Below, piece after piece: positions 47,886-59,899 of a DNA stretch of 64,000 bases. Each line of letters opens with the position of its first letter. The stretch's first letter is position 1. A program made the translations under genes and the position numbers. The notes beneath the pieces were generated by a model. It did not search any database and had not been told where the DNA came from. It saw only the letters and a program-made list of their open reading frames with translations. Origin of the DNA: Primulina eburnea (Eukaryota > Streptophyta > Magnoliopsida > Lamiales > Gesneriaceae); assembly GCF_022965805.1 (NCBI RefSeq), contig NW_027331385.1, positions 1 to 64,000 on the forward strand, read 5' to 3'.

Positions 47886-48612
47886 GACATTTCTATGGAC
47901 TTATTTTGGGGTTGCCTAGGACTAAGAAGGGGAGGGATTCTATTTTTGTTGTTGTGGATAGATTCTCTAAGATGGCACATTTTATAGCTTGTCATAAAAC
48001 CGATGATGCTTCAAACATTGCGGATTTGTTCTTTAGAGAAGTCGCTAGGTTGCATGCAATGCCTAGGACTATTGTTTCTGGTCGCGATGTTAAATTCTTG
48101 AGTTACTTTTCGAATACTTTATGGGCTAAACTTGGCACAAAATTGTTGTTTTCTACTACTTGTCATCCTCAAACGGATGGACAAACTGAAGTTGTCAATA
48201 GAACTTTGGGAACACTTTTGCGTGCTATTCTTAAAAAGAACTTGGATTGACATTTCTATGGACTTTATTTTGGGGTTGCCTAGGACTAAGAAGGGGATGT
48301 ATTCTATTTTTGTTGTTGTGGATAGATTCTCTAAGATGGCACATTTTATAGCTTGTTATAAAACCGATGATGCTTCAAACATTGCGGATTTGTTCTTTAG
48401 AGAAGTCGCTAGGTTGCATGGAATGCTTAGGACTATTGTTTCTGGTCGCGATGTTAAATTCTTGAGTTACTTTTGGAATACTTTATGGGCTAAACTTGGC
48501 ACAAAATTGTTGTTTTCTACTACTTGTCATCCTCAAACGGATGGACAAACTGAAGTTGTCAATAGAACTTTGGGAACACTTTTGCGTGCTATTCTTAAAA
48601 AGAACTTGGATT

Positions 48613-51600
48613 GACATTTCTATGGACTTTATTTTGGGGTTGCCTAGGACTAAGAAGGGGATGGATTCTATTTTTGTTGTTGTGGATAGATTCTCTAAGA
48701 TGGCACATTTTATAGCTTGTTATAAAACCGATGATGCTTCAAACATTGCGGATTTGTTCTTTAGAGAAGTCGTTAGGTTGCATGGCATGCCTAGGACTAT
48801 TGTTTCTGGTCGCGATGTTAAATTCTTGAGTTACTTTTGGAATACTTTATGGGCTAAACTTGGCACAAAATTGTTGTTTTCTACTACTTGTCATCCTCAA
48901 ACGGATGGACAAACTGAAGTTGTCAATAGAACTTTGGGAACACTTTTGCGTGCTATTCTTAAAAAGAACTTGGATTGACATTTCTATGGACTTTATTTTG
49001 GGGTTGCCTAGGACTAAGAAGGGGAGGGATTCTATTTTTGTTGTTGTGGATAGATTCTCTAAGATGGCACATTTTATAGCTTGTCATAAAACCGATGATG
49101 CTTCAAACATTGCGGATTTGTTCTTTAGAGAAGTCGTTAGGTTGCATGGCATGCCTAGGACTATTATTTCTGGTCGCGATGTTAAATTCTTTAGTTACTT
49201 TTGGAAGTACTTTATGGGCTAAACTTGGCACAAAATTGTTGATTTCTACTACTTGTCATCCTCAAACGGATGGACAAACTGAAGTTGTCAATAGAACTTT
49301 GGGAACACTTTTGCGTGCTATTCTTAAAAAGAACTTGGATTGACATTTCTATGGACTTTATTTTGGGGTTGCCTAGGACTAAGAAGGGGAGGGATTCTAT
49401 TTTTGTTGTTGTGGATAGATTCTCTAAGATGGCACATTTTATAGCTTGTCATAAAACCGATGATGCTTCAAACATTGCGGATTTGTTCTTTAGAGAAGTC
49501 GCTAGGTTGCATGGCATGCCTAGGACTATTGTTTCTGGTCGCGATGTTAAATTCTTGAGTTACTTTTGGAATACTTTATGGGCTAAACTTGGCACAAAAT
49601 TGTTGTTTTCTACTACTTGTCATCCTCAAACGGATGGACAAACTGAAGTTGTCAATAGAACTTTGGGAACACTTTTGCGTGCTATTCTTAAAAAGAACTT
49701 GGATTGACATTTCTATGGACTTTATTTTGGGGTTGCCTAGGACTAAGAAGGGGAGGGATTCTATTTTTGTTGTTGTGGATAGATTCTCTAAGATGGCACA
49801 TTTTATAGCTTGTCATAAAACCGATGATGCTTCAAACATTGCGGATTTGTTCTTTAGAGAAGTCGCTAGGTTGCATGGAATGCCTAGGACTATTGTTTCT
49901 GGTCGCGATGTTAAATTCTTGAGTTACTTTTGGAATACTTTATGGGCTAAACTTGGCACAAAATTGTTGTTTTCTACTACTTGTCATCCTCAAACGGATG
50001 GACAAACTGAAGTTGTCAATAGAACTTTGGGAACACTTTTGCGTGCTATTCTTAAAAAGAACTTGGATTGACATTTCTATGGACTTTATTTTGGGGTTGC
50101 CTAGGACTAAGAAGGGGAGGGATTCTATTTTTGTTGTTGTGGATAGATTCTCTAAGATGGCACATTTTATAGCTTGTCATAAAACCGATGATGCTTCAAA
50201 CATTGCGGATTTGTTCTTTAGAGAAGTCGCTAGGTTGCATGGCATGCCTAGGACTATTGTTTCTGGTCGCGATGTTAAATTCTTGAGTTACTTTTGGAAT
50301 ACTTTATGGGCTAAACTTGGCACAAAATTGTTGTTTTCTACTACTTGTCATCCTCAAACGGATGGACAAACTGAAGTTGTCAATAGAACTTTGGGAACAC
50401 TTTTGCGTGCTATTCTTAAAAAGAACTTGGATTGACATTTCTATGGACTTTATTTTGGGGTTGCCTAGGACTAAGAAGGGGAGGGATTCTATTTTTGTTG
50501 TTGTGGATAGATTCTCTAAGATGGCACATTTTATAGCTTGTCATAAAACCGATGATGCTTCAAACATTGCGGATTTGTTCTTTAGAGAAGTCGCTAGGTT
50601 GCATGGCATGCCTAGGACTATTGTTTCTGGTCGCGATGTTAAATTTTTAGTTACTTTTGGAATACTTTATGGGCTAAACTTGGCACAAAATTGTTGTTTT
50701 CTACTACTTGTCATCCTCAAACGGATGGACAAACTGAAGTTGTCAATAGAACTTTGGGAACACTTTTGCGTGCTATTCTTAAAAAGAACTTGGATTGACA
50801 TTTCTATGGACTTTATTTTGGGGTTGCCTAGGACTAAGAAGGGGATGGATTCTATTTTTGTTGTTGTGGATAGATTCTCTAAGATGGCACATTTTATAGC
50901 TTGTTATAAAACCGATGATGCTTCAAACATTGCGGATTTGTTCTTTAGAGAAGTCGTTAGGTTGCATGGCATGCCTAGGACTATTGTTTCTGGTCGCGAT
51001 GTTAAATTTTTGAGTTACTTTTGGAATACTTTATGGGCTAAACTTGGCACAAAATTGTTGTTTTCTACTACTTGTCATCCTCAAACGGATGGACAAACTG
51101 AAGTTGTCAATAGAACTTTGGGAACACTTTTGCGTGCTATTCTTAAAAAGAACTTGGATTGACATTTCTATGGACTTTATTTTGGGGTTGCCTAGGACTA
51201 AGAAGGGGAGGGATTCTATTTTTGTTGTTGTGGATAGATTCTCTAAGATGGCACATTTTATAGCTTGTCATAAAACCGATGATGCTTCAAACATTGCGGA
51301 TTTGTTCTTTAGAGAAGTCGTTAGGTTGCATGGCATGCCTAGGACTATTGTTTCTGGTCGCGATGTTAAATTCTTGAGTTACTTTTGGAATACTTTATGG
51401 GCTAAACTTGGCACAAAATTGTTGTTTTCTACTACTTGTCATCCTCAAACGGATGGACAAACTGAAGTTGTCAATAGAACTTTGGGAACACTTTTGCGTG
51501 CTATTCTTAAAAAGAACTTGGATTGACATTTCTATGGACTTTATTTTGGGGTTGCCTAGGACTAAGAAGGGGAGGGATTCTATTTTTGTTGTTGTGGATA

Positions 51601-54600
51601 GATTCTCTAAGATGGCACATTTTATAGCTTGTCATAAAACCGATGATGCTTCAAACATTGCGGATTTGTTCTTTAGAGAAGTCGCTAGGTTGCATGGCAT
51701 GCCTAGGACTATTGTTTCTGGTCGCGATGTTAAATTCTTGAGTTACTTTTGGAATACTTTATGGGCTAAACTTGGCACAAAATTGTTGTTTTCTACTACT
51801 TGTCATCCTCAAACGGATGGACAAACTGAAGTTGTCAATAGAACTTTGGGAACACTTTTGCGTGCTATTCTTAAAAAGAACTTGGATTGACATTTCTATG
51901 GACTTTATTTTGGGGTTGCCTAGGACTAAGAAGGGGATGGATTCTATTTTTGTTGTTGTGGATAGATTCTCTAAGATGGCACATTTTATAGCTTGTCATA
52001 AAACCGATGATGCTTCAAACATTGCGGATTTGTTCTTTAGAGAAGTCGTTAGGTTGCATGGCATGCCTAGGACTATTGTTTCTGGTCGCGATGTTAAATT
52101 CTTTGAGTTACTTTTGGAATACTTTATGGGCTAAACTTGGCACAAAATTGTTGTTTTCTACTACTTGTCATCCTCAAACGGATGGACAAACTGAAGTTGT
52201 CAATAGAACTTTGGGAACACTTTTGCGTGCTATTCTTAAAAAGAACTTGGATTGACATTTCTATGGACTTTATTTTGGGGTTGCCTAGGACTAAGAAGGG
52301 GAGGGATTCTATTTTTGTTGTTGTGGATAGATTCTCTAAGATGGCACATTTTATAGCTTGTCATAAAACCGATGATGCTTCAAACATTGCGGATTTGTTC
52401 TTTAGAGAAGTCGCTAGGTTGCATGGCATGCCTAGGACTATTGTTTCTGGTCGCGATGTTAAATTTTTGAGTTACTTTTGGAATACTTTATGGGCTAAAC
52501 TTGGCACAAAATTGTTGTTTTCTACTACTTGTCATCCTCAAACGGATGGACAAACTGAAGTTGTCAATAGAACTTTGGGAACACTTTTGCGTGCTATTCT
52601 TAAAAAGAACTTGGATTGACATTTCTATGGACTTTATTTTGGGGTTGCCTAGGACTAAGAAGGGGAGGGATTCTATTTTTGTTGTTGTGGATAGATTCTC
52701 TAAGATGGCACATTTTATAGCTTGTCATAAAACCGATGATGCTTCAAACATTGCGGATTTGTTCTTTAGAGAAGTCGCTAGGTTGCATGGCATGCCTAGG
52801 ACTATTGTTTCTGGTCGCGATGTTAAATTCTTTAGTTACTTTTGGAATACTTTATGGGCTAAACTTGGCACAAAATTGTTGTTTTCTACTACTTGTCATC
52901 CTCAAACGGATGGACAAACTGAAGTTGTCAATAGAACTTTGGGAACACTTTTGCGTGCTATTCTTAAAAAGAACTTGGATTGACATTTCTATGGACTTTA
53001 TTTTGGGGTTGCCTAGGACTAAGAAGGGGAGGGATTCTATTTTTGTTGTTGTGGATAGATTCTCTAAGATGGCACATTTTATAGCTTGTCATAAAACCGA
53101 TGATGCTTCAAACATTGCGGATTTGTTCTTTAGAGAAGTCGCTAGGTTGCATGGCATGCCTAGGACTATTGTTTCTGGTCGCGATGTTAAATTTTTGAGT
53201 TACTTTTGGAATACTTTATGGGCTAAACTTGGCACAAAATTGTTGTTTTCTACTACTTGTCATCCTCAAACGGATGGACAAACTGAAGTTGTCAATAGAA
53301 CTTTGGGAACACTTTTGCGTGCTATTCTTAAAAAGAACTTGGATTGACATTTCTATGGACTTTATTTTGGGGTTGCCTAGGACTAAGAAGGGGATGGATT
53401 CTATTTTTGTTGTTGTGGATAGATTCTCTAAGATGGCACATTTTATAGCTTGTCATAAAACCGATGATGCTTCAAACATTGCGGATTTGTTCTTTAGAGA
53501 AGTCGCTAGGTTGCATGGCATGCCTAGGACTATTGTTTCTGGTCGCGATGTTAAATTCTTGAGTTACTTTTGGAATACTTTATGGGCTAAACTTGGCACA
53601 AAATTGTTGTTTTCTACTACTTGTCATCCTCAAACGGATGGACAAACTGAAGTTGTCAATAGAACTTTGGGAACACTTTTGCGTGCTATTCTTAAAAAGA
53701 ACTTGGATTGACATTTCTATGGACTTTATTTTGGGGTTGCCTAGGACTAAGAAGGGGAGGGATTCTATTTTTGTTGTTGTGGATAGATTCTCTAAGATGG
53801 CACATTTTATAGCTTGTCATAAAACCGATGATGCTTCAAACATTGCGGATTTGTTCTTTAGAGAAGTCGCTAGGTTGCATGGAATGCCTAGGACTATTGT
53901 TTCTGGTCGCGATGTTAAATTCTTGAGTTACTTTTGGAATACTTTATGGGCTAAACTTGGCACAAAATTGTTGTTTTCTACTACTTGTCATCCTCAAACG
54001 GATGGACAAACTGAAGTTGTCAATAGAACTTTGGGAACACTTTTGCGTGCTATTCTTAAAAAGAACTTGGATTGACATTTCTATGGACTTTATTTTGGGG
54101 TTGCCTAGGACTAAGAAGGGGAGGGATTCTATTTTTGTTGTTGTGGATAGATTCTCTAAGATGGCACATTTTATAGCTTGTCATAAAACCGATGATGCTT
54201 CAAACATTGCGGATTTGTTCTTTAGAGAAGTCGCTAGGTTGCATGGCATGCCTAGGACTATTGTTTCTGGTCGCGATGTTAAATTCTTGAGTTACTTTTG
54301 GAATACTTTATGGGCTAAACTTGGCACAAAATTGTTGTTTTCTACTACTTGTCATCCTCAAACGGATGGACAAACTGAAGTTGTCAATAGAACTTTGGGA
54401 ACACTTTTGCGTGCTATTCTTAAAAAGAACTTGGATTGACATTTCTATGGACTTTATTTTGGGGTTGCCTAGGACTAAGAAGGGGAGGGATTCTATTTTT
54501 GTTGTTGTGGATAGATTCTCTAAGATGGCACATTTTATAGCTTGTCATAAAACCGATGATGCTTCAAACATTGCGGATTTGTTCTTTAGAGAAGTCGTTA

Positions 54601-57600
54601 GGTTGCATGGCATGCCTAGGACTATTGTTTCTGGTCGCGATGTTAAATTCTTGAGTTACTTTTGGAATACTTTATGGGCTAAACTTGGCACAAAATTGTT
54701 GTTTTCTACTACTTGTCATCCTCAAACGGATGGACAAACTGAAGTTGTCAATAGAACTTTGGGAACACTTTTGCGTGCTATTCTTAAAAAGAACTTGGAT
54801 TGACATTTCTATGGACTTTATTTTGGGGTTGCCTAGGACTAAGAAGGGGAGGGATTCTATTTTTGTTGTTGTGGATAGATTCTCTAAGATGGCACATTTT
54901 ATAGCTTGTCATAAAACCGATGATGCTTCAAACATTGCGGATTTGTTCTTTAGAGAAGTCGTTAGGTTGCATGGCATGCCTAGGACTATTGTTTCTGGTC
55001 GCGATGTTAAATTCTTGAGTTACTTTTGGAATACTTTATGGGCTAAACTTGGCACAAAATTGTTGTTTTCTACTACTTGTCATCCTCAAACGGATGGACA
55101 AACTGAAGTTGTCAATAGAACTTTGGGAACACTTTTGCGTGCTATTCTTAAAAAGAACTTGGATTGACATTTCTATGGACTTTATTTTGGGGTTGCCTAG
55201 GACTAAGAAGGGGAGGGATTCTATTTTTGTTGTTGTGGATAGATTCTCTAAGATGGCACATTTTATAGCTTGTCATAAAACCGATGATGCTTCAAACATT
55301 GCGGATTTGTTCTTTAGAGAAGTCGCTAGGTTGCATGGCAATGCCTAGGACTATTGTTTCTGGTCGCGATGTTAAATTCTTGAGTTACTTTTGGAATACT
55401 TTATGGGCTAAACTTGGCACAAAATTGTTGTTTTCTACTACTTGTCATCCTCAAACGGATGGACAAACTGAAGTTGTCAATAGAACTTTGGGAACACTTT
55501 TGCGTGCTATTCTTAAAAAGAACTTGGATTGACATTTCTATGGACTTTATTTTGGGGTTGCCTAGGACTAAGAAGGGGATGGATTCTATTTTTGTTGTTG
55601 TGGATAGATTCTCTAAGATGGCACATTTTATAGCTTGTCATAAAACCGATGATGCTTCAAACATTGCGGATTTGTTCTTTAGAGAAGTCGCTAGGTTGCA
55701 TGGAATGCCTAGGACTATTGTTTCTGGTCGCGATGTTAAATTTTTGAGTTACTTTTGGAATACTTTATGGGCTAAACTTGGCACAAAATTGTTGTTTTCT
55801 ACTACTTGTCATCCTCAAACGGATGGACAAACTGAAGTTGTCAATAGAACTTTGGGAACACTTTTGCGTGCTATTCTTAAAAAGAACTTGGATTGACATT
55901 TCTATGGACTTTATTTTGGGGTTGCCTAGGACTAAGAAGGGGAGGGATTCTATTTTTGTTGTTGTGGATAGATTCTCTAAGATGGCACATTTTATAGCTT
56001 GTCATAAAACCGATGATGCTTCAAACATTGCGGATTTGTTCTTTAGAGAAGTCGCTAGGTTGCATGGCATGCCTAGGACTATTGTTTCTGGTCGCGATGT
56101 TAAATTCTTGAGTTACTTTTGGAATACTTTATGGGCTAAACTTGGCACAAAATTGTTGTTTTCTACTACTTGTCATCCTCAAACGGATGGACAAACTGAA
56201 GTTGTCAATAGAACTTTGGGAACACTTTTGCGTGCTATTCTTAAAAAGAACTTGGATTGACATTTCTATGGACTTTATTTTGGGGTTGCCTAGGACTAAG
56301 AAGGGGAGGGATTCTATTTTTGTTGTTGTGGATAGATTCTCTAAGATGGCACATTTTATAGCTTGTCATAAAACCGATGATGCTTCAAACATTGCGGATT
56401 TGTTCTTTAGAGAAGTCGTTAGGTTGCATGGCATGCCTAGGACTATTGTTTCTGGTCGCGATGTTAAATTCTTGAGTTACTTTTGGAATACTTTATGGGC
56501 TAAACTTGGCACAAAATTGTTGTTTTCTACTACTTGTCATCCTCAAACGGATGGACAAACTGAAGTTGTCAATAGAACTTTGGGAACACTTTTGCGTGCT
56601 ATTCTTAAAAAGAACTTGGATTGACATTTCTATGGACTTTATTTTGGGGTTGCCTAGGACTAAGAAGGGGAGGGATTCTATTTTTGTTGTTGTGGATAGA
56701 TTCTCTAAGATGGCACATTTTATAGCTTGTCATAAAACCGATGATGCTTCAAACATTGCGGATTTGTTCTTTAGAGAAGTCGCTAGGTTGCATGGCATGC
56801 CTAGGACTATTGTTTCTGGTCGCGATGTTAAATTCTTGAGTTACTTTTGGAATACTTTATGGGCTAAACTTGGCACAAAATTGTTGTTTTCTACTACTTG
56901 TCATCCTCAAACGGATGGACAAACTGAAGTTGTCAATAGAACTTTGGGAACACTTTTGCGTGCTATTCTTAAAAAGAACTTGGATTGACATTTCTATGGA
57001 CTTTATTTTGGGGTTGCCTAGGACTAAGAAGGGGAGGGATTCTATTTTTGTTGTTGTGGATAGATTCTCTAAGATGGCACATTTTATAGCTTGTCATAAA
57101 ACCGATGATGCTTCAAACATTGCGGATTTGTTCTTTAGAGAAGTCGTTAGGTTGCATGGCATGCCTAGGACTATTGTTTCTGGTCGCGATGTTAAATTCT
57201 TGAGTTACTTTTGGAATACTTTATGGGCTAAACTTGGCACAAAATTGTTGTTTTCTACTACTTGTCATCCTCAAACGGATGGACAAACTGAAGTTGTCAA
57301 TAGAACTTTGGGAACACTTTTGCGTGCTATTATTAAAAAGAACTTGGATTGACATTTCTATGGACTTTATTTTGGGGTTGCCTAGGACTAAGAAGGGGAG
57401 GGATTCTATTTTTGTTGTTGTGGATAGATTCTCTAAGATGGCACATTTTATAGCTTGTCATAAAACCGATGATGCTTCAAACATTGCGGATTTGTTCTTT
57501 AGAGAAGTCGCTAGGTTGCATGGCAATGCCTAGGACTATTGTTTCTGGTCGCGATGTTAAATTTTTGAGTTACTTTTGGAATACTTTATGGGCTAAACTT

Positions 57601-59899
57601 GGCACAAAATTGTTGTTTTCTACTACTTGTCATCCTCAAACGGATGGACAAACTGAAGTTGTCAATAGAACTTTGGGAACACTTTTGCGTGCTATTATTA
57701 AAAAGAACTTGGATTGACATTTCTATGGACTTTATTTTGGGGTTGCCTAGGACTAAGAAGGGGAGGGATTCTATTTTTGTTGTTGTGGATAGATTCTCTA
57801 AGATGGCACATTTTATAGCTTGTCATAAAACCGATGATGCTTCAAACATTGCGGATTTGTTCTTTAGAGAAGTCGCTAGGTTGCATGGAATGCCTAGGAC
57901 TATTGTTTCTGGTCGCGATGTTAAATTTTTTAGTTACTTTTGGAATACTTTATGGGCTAAACTTGGCACAAAATTGTTGTTTTCTACTACTTGTCATCCT
58001 CAAACGGATGGACAAACTGAAGTTGTCAATAGAACTTTGGGAACACTTTTGCGTGCTATTCTTAAAAAGAACTTGGATTGACATTTCTATGGACTTTATT
58101 TTGGGGTTGCCTAGGACTAAGAAGGGGATGGATTCTATTTTTGTTGTTGTGGATAGATTCTCTAAGATGGCACATTTTATAGCTTGTTATAAAACCGATG
58201 ATGCTTCAAACATTGCGGATTTGTTCTTTAGAGAAGTCGTTAGGTTGCATGGCATGCCTAGGACTATTGTTTCTGGTCGCGATGTTAAATTCTTGAGTTA
58301 CTTTTGGAAGACTTTATGGGCTAAACTTGGCACAAAATTGTTGTTTTCTACTACTTGTCATCCTCAAACGGATGGACAAACTGAAGTTGTCAATAGAACT
58401 TTGGGAACACTTTTGCGTGCTATTCTTAAAAAGAACTTGGATTGACATTTCTATGGACTTTATTTTGGGGTTGCCTAGGACTAAGAAGGGGAGTGATTCT
58501 ATTTTTGTTGTTGTGGATAGATTCTCTAAGATGACACATTTTATAGCTTGTCATAAAACCGATGATGCTTCAAACATTGCGGATTTGTTCTTTAGAGAAG
58601 TCGTTAGGTTGCATGGAATGCCTAGGACTATTGTTTCTGGTCGCGATGTTAAATTTTTGAGTTACTTTTGGAATACTTTATGGGCTAAACTTGGCACAAA
58701 ATTGTTGTTTTCTACTACTTGTCATCCTCAAACGGATGGACAAACTGAAGTTGTCAATAGAACTTTGGGAACACTTTTGCGTGCTATTCTTAAAAAGAAC
58801 TTGGATTGACATTTCTATGGACTTTATTTTGGGGTTGCCTAGGACTAAGAAGGGGATGGATTCTATTTTTGTTGTTGTGGATAGATTCTCTAAGATGGCA
58901 CATTTTATAGCTTGTTATAAAACCGATGATGCTTCAAACATTGCGGATTTGTTCTTTAGAGAAGTCGCTAGGTTGCATGGAATGCCTAGGACTATTGTTT
59001 CTGGTCGCGATGTTAAATTTTTGAGTTACTTTTGGAATACTTTATGGGCTAAACTTGGCACAAAATTGTTGTTTTCTACTACTTGTCATCCTCAAACGGA
59101 TGGACAAACTGAAGTTGTCAATAGAACTTTGGGAACACTTTTGCGTGCTATTCTTAAAAAGAACTTGGATTGACATTTCTATGGACTTTATTTTGGGGTT
59201 GCCTAGGACTAAGAAGGGGAGGGATTCTATTTTTGTTGTTGTGGATAGATTCTCTAAGATGGCACATTTTATAGCTTGTCATAAAACCGATGATGCTTCA
59301 AACATTGCGGATTTGTTCTTTAGAGAAGTCGTTAGGTTGCATGGCATGCCTAGGACTATTGTTTCTGGTCGCGATGTTAAATTCTTTAGTTACTTTTGGA
59401 ATACTTTATGGGCTAAACTTGGCACAAAATTGTTGTTTTCTACTACTTGTCATCCTCAAACGGATGGACAAACTGAAGTTGTCAATAGAACTTTGGGAAC
59501 ACTTTTGCGTGCTATTCTTAAAAAGAACTTGGATTGACATTTCTATGGACTTTATTTTGGGGTTGCCTAGGACTAAGAAGGGGAGGGATTCTATTTTTGT
59601 TGTTGTGGATAGATTCTCTAAGATGGCACATTTTATAGCTTGTCATAAAACCGATGATGCTTCAAACATTGCGGATTTGTTCTTTAGAGAAGTCGTTAGG
59701 TTGCATGGCATGCCTAGGACTATTGTTTCTGGTCGCGATGTTAAATTCTTGAGTTACATTTGGAAGACTTTATGGGCTAAACTTGGCACAAAATTGTTGT
59801 TTTCTACTACTTGTCATCCTCAAACGGATGGACAAACTGAAGTTTTCAATAGAACTTTGGGAACACTTTTGCGTGCTATTCTTAAAAAGAACTTGGATT
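48613..59899 (+). repeat. Homogenised core of the satellite array
   Basis: About 31 monomers that are almost identical. They differ mainly at a handful of recurring sites: R/M after RTKKG, H/Y before KTDD, A/V before RLHG, aat/ggc before ATGCC, and tcttgag/tttttgag/tctttag before TTAC. The variants are shuffled among units as if by gene conversion. Several 363- and 365-bp units have their indel exactly at one of these sites (50643, 49205, 52099, 55336, 57521). This is either recent amplification or an over-corrected assembly consensus. Confidence 0.85.
49589..50071 (+). pseudogene. Representative monomer pseudo-ORF: integrase catalytic-core fragment
   Basis: Typical of dozens of 160-codon open frames in the array. 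Residues 1-37 (MAQNCC... to LFLKR) are the tail of the preceding monomer read out of frame. From TWIDISMDF onward, about 123 residues match a Ty3/gypsy integrase core: first catalytic Asp in MDF, then [34 protein letters not shown] and [10 protein letters not shown]. The Gly of SGRD and the Glu of GQTE are separated by 35 residues, the DD35E spacing, but that Gly sits where the catalytic Asp of SDRD should be. A TGA stops the frame just inside the next monomer. No start signal, promoter, zinc domain or C-terminal domain is present, so I treat it as a non-functional satellite unit. The parent differs from the integrases of elements A-C; its [13 protein letters not shown] and PRTKKGRDS motifs resemble CRM-type chromoviruses as I recall them, with moderate certainty. 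Confidence 0.85.

Noticed and set aside
50317..51162. 281-codon open frame in the satellite, a possible fused integrase gene
   Set aside because: It is two adjacent monomers joined because one unit is 363 bp. It has Gly at the catalytic site, no zinc domain and no promoter.
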